NCBI GenBank assembly: GCA_039619475.1
Contig: CM077115.1
Span: forward strand, 155,471,774-155,535,773
Source of the DNA: Icerya purchasi
Lineage: Eukaryota > Arthropoda > Insecta > Hemiptera > Monophlebidae
DNA length: 64,000 bases
Direction of reading: 5' to 3'
Part shown: positions 10,612-21,320 of the stretch, in pieces
How the letters are laid out: each line of letters opens with the position of its first letter
How positions within the stretch are numbered: the first letter of the stretch is position 1
Position numbers and translations under genes: made by a program
Notes under the pieces: generated by a model
Database searches by the model: none
What the model was told of the DNA's origin: nothing
What the model saw: only the letters and a program-made list of their open reading frames with translations

Positions 10612-12670
10612 GGAATACAAGATACAAAAATACGGTGAAAAACTGTCATATATACCCTGGAGCTGATTGCAATTCAGACCGTAAACTGGTGTCTGCAAGA
10701 TGCAGAATTACTCTTAAAAAATGTAACAGGCAAGAAAAAACAAAGGCATACAATCTCTATAAAGCTTACAAGATGAGAATATCATAAATAAATTCAGAGT
10801 GGAACTCGACGGTAATCTCTATAAAAGGGAAAAATGTGAATGGAACACATCGAAAAAACTATACCAAAAACATTAGTTCAAAAGCAGAAACTTTGGATAA
10901 CAAAAGAAATAATAATAATGACTGAAAAGAAAGAAGATAGGTCACAAATCGAACCAGTAAAGAATCTGCATAAAAAGATAATTGGAGAATGCTCAAAAGT
11001 CAAAATGGCCGGAACAAAAATGCAATGAAACGGAAGAGCTAGAAAAAAGACACAATATGAGAGAAATGCACGAAAAAATAAAATACATGATGAAACAATA
11101 TAAAAAATAGAACACGAGAATATATAGATCGAAAAATAAAGCGGGTATAATATGCGGAGGAGGAAAAGAACAGGAAGAAGCTTAGGTGGAATACATCACT
11201 GACCTGTACAACGATAATACCGGACACCACTGAATACCATATGTGAAACGAAAGAAAAAGCCCCAAAAATAGAAATGTGGGAGCTGGAAAATGTAATAAA
11301 AATGGAAAGAAACAATAAGACGACCGGAGAAGATAAGTTACCAGAAGAAATATTAAAGAATTATTTGACATCAGGTGGGAAAAGTGAGCTTTTAAAATTA
11401 CTGAATGAAGACGGTGAATTACCTGGGAACTTCATATCTCTGGCATTAGTACCAATACCCAAAAAGAGTACATCCCAGAAGTGCGAGGAATACAGAACAG
11501 TGGCACTTATAAGCCATACAGCAGACGTATTCTTATCAATAATAAATAGTAGAATTGAACAACGACTGGATGGAAAGCTGGAACAAACGCAGTACAAATT
11601 TGTTTCAAAGAAAGGAACTAGAGATGCGATAGTTCTCCTTAAAATAATAATACATAGAGCAATAAATCGAAACCGAGATGTAACAGCGTGCTTTTTGGAT
11701 TACGAAAAAGCGTTCGACAAAATATACCATAATAAACTCGATAAGTATATTGCCGAAACACGAGATAGATAATAACCATTTACAAGTCATCAAGAATCTA
11801 TACTGGGATCAATCAGCAAGGGTGAACGTGAACGGCGGGTATTCGGATAGAAAATGCAGCATTGAAAGAAGCGTCATACAGGGATGTCCCTTATTGCCAA
11901 GGTTGCCCAATATTTATTCGGAATAAATTACGAGGGAGGTTAAGTTGGAGAACACTGAGTTCACAATCAATGGAAAAACTATTAATTAGCTATGCAGATG
12001 ATAGGGTGCTGTTTTGCTGGATCAGTTGGTCAATTGCAAATCATGCTAAATTGAATTAATAAAGTCGTAATTAAGTATGGCATGATGATAAACGCCGAAA
12101 AAGCAAAGTGATGAGATTCTTCAAAAATGGAAGAAAATAAGCAATAATTAAAATAAATAATACAGTGCTGAAACAAATAGAAGAATTCCGGCACCTAAGT
12201 GCGTGCCCTATTCACTTCAGAAGGCCGAGATAAACAAGAAATTAGATCAAGAATAGGAATGACCAAACAAGCATTTAATAATTTACAAGTGGTATTGAGG
12301 GACCGGAAGCTTGGAATGCATTTGAAACTAAGGATCAACAATTGTTACGTGATGTCAGTGCTAAAATACGGAGCAAAAACTTGGACGATGGATGCGGAAT
12401 GCAGGAAAAAACTAGATATGTGGACGTTGCGAAGAATTATGAGAATACCATGGACAGCCAAGGTGAAAAATAAAGACGTTTTAAGCAAATGGCAACTGAC
12501 AGAATACGATATAGACGTAATCCAGAGAAAAAGGAAATACCTCGCGCAAAAGATCCGAGAGGGAGGAATTACAGCGGTGCAAGGGAAACTAAAAGGCAAA
12601 GCAACAAGTGGAAGGAAACGAATCGAAATGATAGAAATTGAGGGGGAAAATAAATGGTGTAAGCAATCCC
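10612..12670 (+). mobile_element. Family L LINE, 5'-truncated and decayed
   Basis: Plus strand. It begins in the last endonuclease motif (PGADCNSDRKLVSARC, near 10660), then a basic linker. RT follows at 11275-11772: KTTGEDKLPEEILK, ALVPIPKK, CEEYRTVALISH, QYKFVSKKGTRDAIVLL and ACFLDYEKAFDKIYH with the first catalytic Asp. A poorly kept stretch with SYADDRVLF (near 11985) holds the Asp pair. The C-terminal part 12199-12640 has CYVMSVLKYGAKTWTM and LDMWTLRRIMRIPWT. No RNase H. It resembles the L1/RTE-type RT proteins often annotated as transposon-derived F52C9.6-like. A3's poly(T) begins at 12688. Confidence 0.7.
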
Positions 12671-12687
12671 CAGATTGGGGCTGCTAC

Positions 12688-15580
12688 TTTTTTTTTTTTT
12701 TTTTTTTTAAATTTTTGAGCATGTTAGCTAAGGACGTTACTCAATCCAACGGTATAATAGTATTAATGATTATAAAGGAAAAATATTAGAAATGGAACAT
12801 ACGAAAGAAGCTAACAAAGGAATAACCAAGGGAGACGGAAAAGAAAAGATTCTGTGAGCGTTGTAAGGCGAAGGATAAGACGCAAAAGTCCGGAATACAG
12901 TATCGCACGTTCTGAATAAATGGAAGGACATTCAAGTAAAATGTGATTTGCATCACAAGTGAAGTTTGCTTCTGACGCATCAAACGGAAAAAAAAAAGGA
13001 GACTGAGTAATGAATAAACGGAAGAGCGAAGCAGGGAGCAAGGTGTGATTTAACTGAAGTCTAATTATAGATGAGATAGTTGACCGCCTCATGTTGGGGA
13101 AATTAAGAAACCACAGGAAAAATGGAGAAATGCGTTATATGGCTAAATAAAAGGAAGCAGGATTAGAAAATGAAAAAGGATAGAGATAAGACCAACAGTG
13201 GCGGTGGCAGCGAAAGGAAAGAGGAAGATGACTTCAGGCTGCAAAATGACACTAATAAAGCGACCGTCTGTAGCAGCCGAACGTGCCAACGAGTGTCAAC
13301 TAACTCGTTGTCCGAAATTTCACAATGACTAGGATAATCTATAATAGATCAATACGGACAGAGCGGGGAGGAAATAGATGTGAAATTAAGGAGCGTATGT
13401 GAAGCACGATAGGATCAGCGGATGGTTTAGGAAAGGGTGTAGCAATGGCTCGTAAAACGCCTTTTGAATCAGAAGATAATAGAACCTTTTATATATTGTT
13501 AGTGGAGGCTATAAAAAGGATTGCTTATAGGATCGCAATAGATTCGGCTAAGAATATGGAGGAGAACGAGGGGATTTGAACGACTCGAAATAGCCGAAAT
13601 CCGGCAAAGTAAAAGCCGCTTCAACCTCCAAAGCTGACTTTGAGCCATCTGTAAAAATTCAAAAAAAAAATCAAAAATAGCTTTATTATTATTATTATTA
13701 CATAAATACCATCTATGCGCAAATAATGCGCGAGTGATGGAATATTATTCTAATATCGGAAAATTAACATGTGTACAACTATTTACAAACAAAAGCACAA
13801 ACCTTTATAAAGTAACAGTATAAATATAATTTCTTATTAACTTCACCTAACATTTGCAAGGTAACTGTAATATATAAGAAAACAGTAAAAAAAAAGCTCT
13901 GAATATCATAATTAAAAAAAAAATACAAATGAAATAAAAATGAAATAAGAATTTTATGAAATGTTTAAATGTTTGCTCCATTTATCCACAGAAACCGGAC
14001 AAGGAACCACGAATTGCAGTGTTATAAAATTATAAACCAACCCATCAGTCAGATACTTTCGTTTTGGATCAAGAAAATACAATTATATAATAAAGATTTA
14101 GAATTTACTATCCTTCCCTTAATTTGCTCTAACACTGGTTACTGAAAATTTATGTTCAAAGGTGCACGCACTGATTTCAGGAAATGGTATGATTTGGACG
14201 AAAGCCTATGTAATCAAGTTTCAGCTGAAAATATTTTTTAAATGCTTATGGCGTCGTTTATAATTTAGTATATGATACCTAGCTTCAGGTGAAAGTGAAT
14301 TGAAGGTGGTAGCACCTAAATACCTCACTTGCAATCTTATATGATATTTGAAGGATTTAAATTAAGGTATAAGAAGGAAAGAGAGAGGATAAAACATAGC
14401 TAAATTCATTGTAAGCAGCGGGAAAGGGAAGAGACTTGACATACGAAGGAAGAAAAAGTAAACTGGGTGAGTAAATAACATCTAGGAAATTGTAGGTAAA
14501 ATAAGGGCATTTGGTGTAGGATAGAACAAAAGGAGAGACAGCCCTGCGACGCGAAGAAATCAAGGAAAGGATTGGGGTTTTACGAGGAGAGAAACGCCAA
14601 ATGTTGAATATAAACTAGTGGGAATTAAGCAAGTAGGAATTGGAAATATGAAGACGTTTGATCAGAAATCGTTCACCTAGATAAAGTCTTCGGATGAATA
14701 AAGGACAGGAACCAGTTTCTGCCAAAATGGCTGCAATAGGAGAGAAGTTCAAGGCACCGATACAAAGGCGGAGACATATATTATGAATTTTATCAAGTTT
14801 AAGGAGAAGATATTTAGGAGCACTAGCGTAAAGGAACAAGCAATAATCGAATTTAGAAAGGATAGTGGCCTTGTATAGCATCAGAAGGATATGATCCCCG
14901 TCCCAATTACGGGAGGACAGAGCTTTCAACCAATTAACCCTCTTGAGATCCGACGTATAGAGATAATTTATGTGATCGTGAATAGACAAGTTACTGTTAG
15001 GAACAATGCCAAGGTAGCAGACGGAACTAACTTAAGGAATAGGAAGATGGCACACGGATAGATTGACTGAGGAACGACTATAAGGACGATAAGTGAAAAC
15101 CTTTCCTAGGAGAAGTAAAAAGGTGAAGATCAAATAACGCATTATCCAGAGGGAAAAAAGAATTGTTAAGCTACACGACGGCGGAAGAAAGATTAACTGA
15201 GGAAGAGTAGATGAGTATATCATCGGCAAAGAATAAGGAAGTAGATGATATCTGAAGAGCAGCTAGGCTATGGAAATAGATGTTAAACAGAGTAGGGATA
15301 AGACATGAGCCTTGCGGAAGACCCCGAAAGACCACTACATCCTCTGAGAAGAAGAGAGTGGAAAGCTGAATTGATCTACTGTAGAAAAGCTTGAGAATTA
15401 AGGAAGCGAACTGTAAAGGAACATTAATGGAACACATTTTATGTAGAAGAGAAGGTAAGTGAACATGATCGAATGCGGAGGTAACATCAAGGAAAGTAGA
15501 AATAGCGTATTCTTTGCGAATAAGAGATGTGTACACGTCAGATAGGAATAACGATAAGATGGTGAGGATGAATGCTGATT
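12688..15580 (-). mobile_element. Family A copy A3, 5'-truncated, with an insertion
   Basis: Minus strand, with poly(A) seen as T at 12688-12708 next to the family A tail. The 5' end lies in RT near 15580. Motifs: KEYAISTFLDVTSAFDHVHL, FRGLPQGSCLIPTLF and SLFFADDILIYSS (15171-15536); KFDYCLFLYASAPK and CLRLCIGALNFSPIAAIL (14615-14989); YFTYNFLDVIYSP (14357-14563). RNase H begins at the TDGSK motif near 13655 and the C-terminal segment is at 12811-13092. Between SYTLI (14357) and TDGSK (13655) about 690 bp of foreign DNA is inserted. It supplies the RT palm lost from A1. Confidence 0.8.
13659..14352 (-). mobile_element. Family T-like insertion inside A3
   Basis: This block separates two adjacent residues of the A3 RNase H. 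In minus orientation it ends in a stem-loop (13709-13740; CCATC ... GCGC loop GCGC ... GATGG), (TAA)n, then T/A-rich sequence with a GATTTT motif, like copies T1 and T2. The remaining 600 bp is AT-rich with no recognisable coding. A 5-bp AAATT on both sides may be the target-site duplication, but it is too short to be sure. Confidence 0.5.
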
Positions 15581-15648
15581 AAGTTTGTTTTATTTATTTT
15601 TTATTTTTTTCTTTATTTTTTCCTTGTTCATACACTAATCTCTCCTCT

Positions 15649-15652
<4 letters not shown>

Positions 15653-15704
<52 letters not shown>
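15653..15704. repeat. (TA)n microsatellite
   Basis: About 26 uninterrupted TA units, self-complementary and likely length-polymorphic. Confidence 0.95.
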
Positions 15705-15706
<2 letters not shown>

Positions 15707-16312
15707 CGGAAATAAGAAGGATAATTTTAATAACATTATCTGTATTATTCGATAGTAATCCACAATAAATAATTTTGAGCGAGTCGTCAACTACATATAC
15801 AAATGGTAATTAATTATTATGTGGAAAACACGCGTTACAATTATTATATTCGTTGCATGGCCGATACTGGCTTACATTATTTACATAATTTCGCACGACT
15901 TAAATTATTTACTCAAAAAAATTAAAATTACAACAATTGAAATGAATAGATTTTTACGAAAAATGTATGAAATAGAATTAGAAATAGGGCGAGTGTTGGA
16001 AGCAATTAAAAATGATATATTTTTATGATTCTTCGATGATCATAACCGCCACATATTTTGAAGTGACGCGTATTCGCACATGATACTGTTGTCATACTGG
16101 TCCACTGCCTTCAACAGCTTTAAGCATACTCAGCAGGAGAATCTAGTTTTCGGCGATTGTATTTGTAGCAGCTTGCTGAAGTTACAAATCCATAAAAATT
16201 GAAAACCGCTGGCAACATCCCACTAGAGAATAATGGTGTGATTTCTGAAATTCCTAACATGTGTCTTTTTTTGAAATGCCGATTAACTTTGATTTTATAT
16301 CTGCACAAAAAA
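15705..16312. other. No supported gene
   Basis: AT-rich. A 69-codon plus-strand frame (15819-16028) would give a hydrophobic segment (TIIIFVAWPILAYIIYII) and a charged helix, but no ribosome context, homology or neighbour supports it. A 62-codon minus frame (16120-16308) is preceded by TGCAG, a possible splice acceptor, without other support. Confidence 0.4.
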
Positions 16313-16775
16313 GGCGGGAAGAAGCAGAAACTCGAGCCAAGGAATCAGCCGCTTCATTACCGAAAATGCTCGAGTGACTAGGTTCCACCCACGGTAAATC
16401 AATATTAATTGAATGGAGAGAGGAAAGATTATGATGAGTGAACGTATACGGAGGACAACAAAGTGTCATACGAATGATCAGGAAGGGGAGAAGATGTAGC
16501 CTGAAGGGCGCTCAAGGAGTCAGGGATAATTAAAAAATTGGAAGAAGGTGATTCGCGAGGAAATGAAAATAATAGAGCGAAGGATAGCTGGCTGTGAATA
16601 TGGAACAGAAATAAGGAAGACGAAAAGATTCTGATAGGTTAAAATCAGGAAGAACGAAGGAAGCACCAACATCACTAGGCTCCTTCGAACCATCCGTGTA
16701 AATGGTAACATGAGAGGGAAATAGGGATTTGATAGTGCTGTAGAATACCTGTTTAATTACGGATTGGGGGAGCTA
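16313..16775 (-). mobile_element. Family A copy A4, internal RNase H fragment
   Basis: Minus strand, only RNase H. Shifted frames show IYTDGSKEP with GASFVLPDF, then CSIFTASYPSLYYFH where the usual TAEL glutamate motif is scrambled, then LIIPDSLSAL, and at 16254-16469 SSIFGNEAADSLARVSASSR. Both element ends are absent. The 16520-16711 frame is an out-of-phase shadow. Confidence 0.65.
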
Positions 16776-17186
16776 CAATTAGAACAAAATGTGATTTGAA
16801 GTTAGGTAAAGTTCAACTAGCTAAATGGAAAAAGTGGTTTTTAGAAAAATCGAAAGAACCAGAAATAAAAAAAAGAACTAAGTAAGAAATTGAAATGCAA
16901 AAGAAAAACTTCATGACTTAGCAAGAAATGAAAATCATTCGAGAAAATACAATGGGAGAAATAGTGGGGAATTAAAAATTTGATACAAAAACAGTTGTGG
17001 ATAAATAAAGAAATTTCAGTAGCAGAAAGAAACAAATTAAGAAAAATAGATGCTGTAAAGTATATAAGTATGTGAAATATATAATCTATTGATAGAAGGT
17101 ATTTTTTCAAGTTCTTTTTAAACCTCGAAAATATTTTAAACAAATCTAAAATAAGTTGTACAAGATTTATCTAATTTAAATAAGAA
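16776..17186. other. No supported gene; possible intron of the exon at 17193-17246
   Basis: A-rich plus strand with a 100-codon minus frame (16841-17143) of Phe/Ile/Leu-rich low complexity. I see no protein family. If the splice donor at 17192-17187 is real, this is intron. Confidence 0.35.
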
Positions 17187-17192
17187 CCTTAC

Positions 17193-17246
17193 CACAGAGA
17201 ATGTCGCACAAATGAACGATATGAATAATAATGTAGCTGCTTTCAT
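17193..17246 (-). CDS. Candidate first coding exon: signal peptide of a secreted protein
   Basis: Minus strand: ATG at 17246-17244 opens MKAATLLFISFICATFSV, a textbook signal peptide (Lys at position 2, hydrophobic core, small residues before the end). Directly after the 18th codon comes GTAAGG (17192-17187), a consensus splice donor in phase 0. Insect genes for small secreted proteins (odorant-binding, cuticular or venom-like) often have an intron at this point. Upstream, AATAAATAC and a TCATT initiator-like site lie near 17300-17345, only suggestive. No matching second exon was recognised at lower coordinates; it may lie outside the window. This is the only plausible host coding exon I found, and it could be chance. 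Confidence 0.3.
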
Positions 17247-17689
17247 TTTCTATCACGAACTGTTATTTTCGCTAAATCTGTTATTTGCGTGTTTGACGAA
17301 GGAACACACTATGCAATGATATCGGTTAGCGAGTATTTATTCGGTAATTTACTGAGCTACCGAGTATTTAAGAGATAACAAAAAAAAGTGCAGTACACGA
17401 TTATCAGTGATTGTGAAAGTGTTCCGTTTTTTCTCGTCTTGCGCAACAGTTAACGTAAAAGAATTCCGAAAATAAAATATACGAAAAAAGAAAGAAATAT
17501 AAACCAAAATAATGTTCGATCTGATATTATTATTATATTCCCGTCAGTCGTGTCTGTTTGTTTACATCTTCATAGTGCATGCTCGCAGCATTCATAACCT
17601 CGAAACGTACAATGTAACATTTGGCCAAATAAACTACATTGTTCAAGCCAAAAAAAAACAAAAAAAAAACATTTGAAAACGCCATAATA
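17247..17689. other. Possible upstream region of the signal-peptide exon
   Basis: AT-rich, no open frame of note. If the exon is real, its promoter would be about 17280-17400 on the minus strand. A-runs at 17650-17670 adjoin the Z fragment. Confidence 0.3.
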
Positions 17690-17813
17690 TATATTTTCGG
17701 AGCGTTGCACCATACGGTTACGAATCCTGGATTATTTTGAAAAGAGAAACTACAGGCGTTTGAATTGTGGTGCTACAGAAAAATCTTGAAAGAAGTACTC
17801 TAAATAATGGAAG
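17690..17813 (+). mobile_element. Family Z LINE, left part
   Basis: Plus strand, decayed: near 17710 VAPYGYESWIIL, then in a shifted frame KEKLQAFELWCYRKILKEVL. This is the C-terminal region after the RT domain in L1/RTE-type LINEs. It is interrupted by A5 at 17814 and continues at 19503-19789. The last 12 bp (17802-17813, AAATAATGGAAG) is the target site later duplicated by A5. Confidence 0.65.
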
Positions 17814-19502
17814 TACTCTGCGACCTTATAATCCTGCTTCTGTCTATCTATCCCTAGAAAATACACTTCTTTCTCGTGTTAATTGTTTCTGTTATCTTGG
17901 TATTTTCCTTGACAGTCGGTTATCCTTCTCCGAACACATCAAGTATCTTTCCTCTTCAGCAATCAAAAGACTAAACCTGCTGAAAGCTTTATCTCCAACC
18001 AAATGGGGTGGTGATCCTTATGTCCTTATTTCTCTATATAAATCTATCATCCGCTCAAAATTTGATTACTATTCATTTCTCTATGGTTGTGCCTCTAAGT
18101 CCCGACTCTCTAAATTGGATGTAATCCAAAACTCTTGCCTTCGTCTCTGTCTTGGTGCTCTTAAATCCTCTCTAGTTCCAGCAGTCCTTGCCGAATCTAA
18201 CACACCACCCCTTTTTATCCGAAGATCTTATTTAGGATATCGTTTTCTTACTAAGCGTCTCCCACTCACCTCCTCTACTCTTATCCATTCCTATCTTTCC
18301 ATTTCTAGGAACTGGCGTTTCGTACCTAGAAAAATTCCAATTCTTTCTCTCATTTCTCTACGGCTCAGTTCGTTTTGTCCTTACATAATGTCCTTTGCCA
18401 ATCTCCCTTATTTCACTTTTAATTTCGCCGATCTCTGCCATCCTCCAAATATGTTTACTGTTCCTACGCTCTCTAAGTTTCTTCCGCAGGCCCTAATCAT
18501 ACAGGAATTCCGCAGTTATATCAATTCTGATTTTCCCTTGCATGTAACTGTGTTTACAGATGGCTCGAAGAAACCGGATGGTGTCGGTGCTTCGTTTATC
18601 CTCCCAGATTTTGGCTTTTCAGAATCTTTCTGCTTACCTTCTTTCTGCTCCATATTCACAGCCGAATTGATGGCTATCCTACGTTCCATTATTTTCATTT
18701 CCTCTAATCACATTTCCTCCAAATTCTTGATTATATCGGACTCCATAACCGCCCTTCAGGCCATTTGCTCTCCCCTTCCTGATTATTCCTGTGATTTCAT
18801 TATACTCCGCATTCGCTCACTTATCCACGCTCTTTCTTCCCTTCATTCTATTCAAATTGATTTGCTGTGGGTTCCTAGCCATTCGGGCATCTGCGGTAAT
18901 GAAGCGGCGGACTCATTGGCTCGGGCTGCTGCCTATTCTCACTTCTTTTTTAAAAAAGTCCCTTCGTCCAATATCCTTCCTCTGTGCAAACATTTTCATC
19001 TTAGGTTTTGGTCGGATATGTACGTTTCCTCTTTCTCTAACAATCGCTTTTTCTATCTGTCTGTCCAACCTAGTCTTCCTGCCAATCCGTGGTTCTCTTT
19101 GTTTCCTTCACTTCGTCGTTCTGTTGTTGTCTCCGTTATTCGCTTGCGCTTTAACCATTCTCTGCTGCCTTCCTTCCGCTTTCGTTTTTCCTTGGTTTCC
19201 TCTCCGTATTGTCCTCTCCACTCGAACGAAGAGCATGTTTGCGATGCGGACCATGTGTTCTTTGAGTGTTCATCTCTTTCTGCTGAGTGCTCGGCTTTCT
19301 ACTTTAGTTTGCTGGGACTTGGTCTTCCTACTCCGTACTGCGCCTCTTATGTTCTATCTCTTCCCTCTCCACAAATTGTTCCTATTATTTGTTCCTTTCT
19401 CCTAACAATATCTGATCGTATCAGGATATAAGTGATTCCTCCCTATTCTAATTGTTTCTGGGTAAAGGTCCCTGGTTGACAAGCCCAAAAAAAAAAAAAA
19501 AA
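17814..19502 (+). mobile_element. Family A copy A5, young 5'-truncated insertion in Z
   Basis: The only plus-strand family A copy. It is flanked by a perfect 12-bp target-site duplication, AAATAATGGAAG, at 17802-17813 and 19503-19514. It ends with the family tail TTGTTTCTGGGTAAAGGTCC...GGTTGACAAGCCC and a poly(A) (19488-19505, overlapping the duplication). Its 538-codon ORF2 remnant has no stop, unlike every other family A copy here, so it is the most recent. The 5' end falls in RT just before the YLGIFLDS motif. Confidence 0.9.
17815..19431 (+). CDS. A5 ORF2 C-terminal remnant: RT end, RNase H, C-terminal domain
   Basis: The open frame extends upstream to 17767 into Z sequence without an ATG, so those first 16 codons are not part of the element; coding of element origin starts at 17815. 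Counting from 17767: residues 43-50 YLGIFLDS (RT), 99-142 KFDYYSFLYGC and CLRLCLGALKSS; RNase H has Asp265 (FTDGSKKPDGVG), Glu300 (FTAELMAIL), Asp325 (IISDSITALQ) and Asp382 in GNEAADSLARAA, with the His of WVPSHSG at 372. The C-terminal SPYCPLH...CDADHVFFEC holds the Cys/His pattern. RNase H looks intact, but the RT core and endonuclease are absent, so it cannot move itself. Internal frames 18516-18698 and 18791-19405 are shadows. Confidence 0.85.
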   Translation, partial: TLRPYNPASVYLSLENTLLSRVNCFCYLGIFLDSRLSFSEHIKYLSSSAIKRLNLLKALSPTKWGGDPYVLISLYKSIIRSKFDYYSFLYGCASKSRLSKLDVIQNSCLRLCLGALKSSLVPAVLAESNTPPLFIRRSYLGYRFLTKRLPLTSSTLIHSYLSISRNWRFVPRKIPILSLISLRLSSFCPYIMSFANLPYFTFNFADLCHPPNMFTVPTLSKFLPQALIIQEFRSYINSDFPLHVTVFTDGSKKPDGVGASFILPDFGFSESFCLPSFCSIFTAELMAILRSIIFISSNHISSKFLIISDSITALQAICSPLPDYSCDFIILRIRSLIHALSSLHSIQIDLLWVPSHSGICGNEAADSLARAAAYSHFFFKKVPSSNILPLCKHFHLRFWSDMYVSSFSNNRFFYLSVQPSLPANPWFSLFPSLRRSVVVSVIRLRFNHSLLPSFRFRFSLVSSPYCPLHSNEEHVCDADHVFFECSSLSAECSAFYFSLLGLGLPTPYCASYVLSLPSPQIVPIICSFLLTISDRIRI

Positions 19503-19789
19503 AAATAATGGAAGAGGAAGCGAGAACAATGACAACAATGGAAAATCGGAGATATTAGTATGATTGGTCATCTAATCGGACACTCGCCTTGGATCACGAA
19601 CCTAATTAAAGGAAGATTAAACGGCAATAGACAAAAAGGAAGACCTCGAATCAAGTCTATGGAAAGCATATTAAAGAAAAGGAGCTATGCCGAAATGAAA
19701 AAATTGGTTCGCGCCAGAAAATTATTGGACAGCTATATTAGCCACCAACCAAATGGTTAAGGTCTGACAATGATGATGATGGAATAAAT
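19503..19789 (+). mobile_element. Family Z LINE, right part and 3' end
   Basis: After A5's duplicated target, Z resumes: MIGHLIGHSPWITNLIKGRLNGNRQ, then KGRPRIKSMESILKK and MKKLVRARKLLDSY, ending in a stop at 19758. This is the C-terminal GH..RH..GKR.RGRPR segment of L1/RTE-type LINE proteins. The 3' end after the stop is short and finishes in a GAT/ATG repeat (about 19768-19781). Confidence 0.7.
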
Positions 19790-20200
19790 ATTAAACACGT
19801 TAATCAAATTAAATATTTAGATGTAAGTATAGATAGTAGTTTAAAATTTTATAATAATTTTAATTTTATTAAAAATAAAATCATCAAATTTATAATGATA
19901 TTTAACAAATTATATTACAATCAAAATGCTATAAATTATAAAAAGGGAATAATATTGTATAAGTCAATAAAACGCAATAATGTATTGCATGGCATATCAT
20001 TGATATGTTAAAAATTAAAAGATTTAAGAAAATGTTAAATAACTATCAACGAATTATAATTATAAAGCTAATTGCATCATATAGGACGATAAGTCACCTA
20101 GCAGCATTGGTTGTTGCGTGACTTAAACCGTTGGATATGGAAATTGAAAAACATATTACATTGTTTAGTATAAAAAATAATATCAAGCTGAATACTTGGC
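19790..20200 (+). mobile_element. Family Y LINE copy Y1, part 1
   Basis: Plus-strand reading with few stops: VNQIKYLDVSIDSSLKFYNN (the YLGV.. motif after the RT palm), then FNKLYYNQN, KKGIILYKSIKRNNVLHGISL and RIIIIKLIASYRTISHLAAL. It matches Y2 at 39385-39740. The element is interrupted at about 20200 by a Jockey copy and resumes at 22671. Confidence 0.65.
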
Positions 20201-20463
20201 CGTTGGTAATTGTAAAAACACAGCCACAGAAAAACTGCAGGAGTCACCTCGGCATGTGGAAAGTTGGCTAAAATGATGGCGCACAGCAGCCAATGAAAGT
20301 AAGTCGACGCATACTTCATTTACAAATCGAAAAATTGTACGCCTGTCAATCAAAATAAATAACGTGGTAATACCAAATGCAAATAACCTAAAATATTTAG
20401 GCATGCATTTGGACGCTAAGTTGATCTGAGGTACTCACATTCAGAAAAAAATTAAGCATTTGA
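20201..20463 (+). mobile_element. Jockey LINE, part 1 (RT C-terminal region)
   Basis: Plus strand: LQESPRHVESWLK, stop, WRTAANESKSTHTSFTNRK, then IPNANNLKYLGMHLDAKLI and THIQKKIKHL. This is the Jockey-clade RT segment NESKS.H..FT....KYLGMHLD. Its last 8 bp, GCATTTGA (20456-20463), is the target site of the DNA transposon that follows. The reading frame continues exactly at 22132-22140. Confidence 0.8.
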
Positions 20464-20700
20464 GCAGGCTAGTGCCCAGAAATTTTCAGGGGGGGGTTGA
20501 AAATTTTCTTCACATATTTATTTTATAAATAAAAATACATTTTTCACTAATATCCATACTATTAATAATTTTTATAATTTTGGTTTATGTATTAGTAATT
20601 TACAGAAATTAATTACCGTATAAACATTAATATTAAAAAAAACATATTTAAATTTTTTAAAAAATAGCCTTTTATTTATGCACTAAAAAGTATAAAATAA

Positions 20701-20993
20701 CTTTATTAGTGTGCGACTACCAGATACGCATCTTTACATTAAAATCTGAAACTACAAAATATTCTGAAAAATAAAAGCGGGGCCCGCAGTTACAAAAATA
20801 TTCGGTGTGCGTGTGATATTGTGATGCACAACAATGGAACAACATAATATAGTGATTGTAGTTTTGGCTTAGGATGTATTATAACATTAATATTTAATTA
20901 TTAATCTGCGGGCCCGTTTTTATTTTTCAGAATATTTTGTAGTTTCAGATTTTAATGTTAACGTGCGTATCTGGTTGTCGCACACTAGTAAGG
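20701..20993. repeat. Long inverted repeat (arms about 88 bp, spacer about 116 bp)
   Basis: Left arm 20701-20789 and right arm 20906-20993 are reverse complements with few mismatches; both include GTGTGCGAC and the CAGATACGCA core on the outer side and GGGCCCGCAG inside. Similarity fades gradually outward into AT-rich sequence. It may be a MITE nested in the larger transposon or an internal fold-back of it. Confidence 0.85.
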
Positions 20994-21320
20994 TTATTTT
21001 TTTTATTTTTTAGTCTGGACTTTTTACTATGTATTTCAGTAAAAAACAATAAAATTAGAATTGTATTTTCTTTTGCTTTATTTTATTCAATATCTTGATT
21101 ATAGGACATTTACAGAAATTTGTGTTACATTTCATTATGAAATAATGAATCGCATTCTTTCAGTTATATTGTCTTTTGTTTTTCATACAATACATACGGA
21201 ATCCTTAACACATAAAACACAATATTTGACTAATTTGATTAATCACATGACTGAAAAAAAATATAATTTTTGAAGCTTTTGGCACCCCACCGGTCCGATT
21301 TTAAAGTTGAAAATCCAAAT

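Noticed and set aside
15819..16028. Small membrane-protein-like ORF
   Set aside because: Plausible hydrophobic segment plus helix, but no start context, homology, conservation or neighbour to support a gene.
18791..19405. Plus-strand 204-codon frame inside A5
   Set aside because: Out-of-phase shadow of the RNase H/C-terminal coding frame; hydrophobic by composition.
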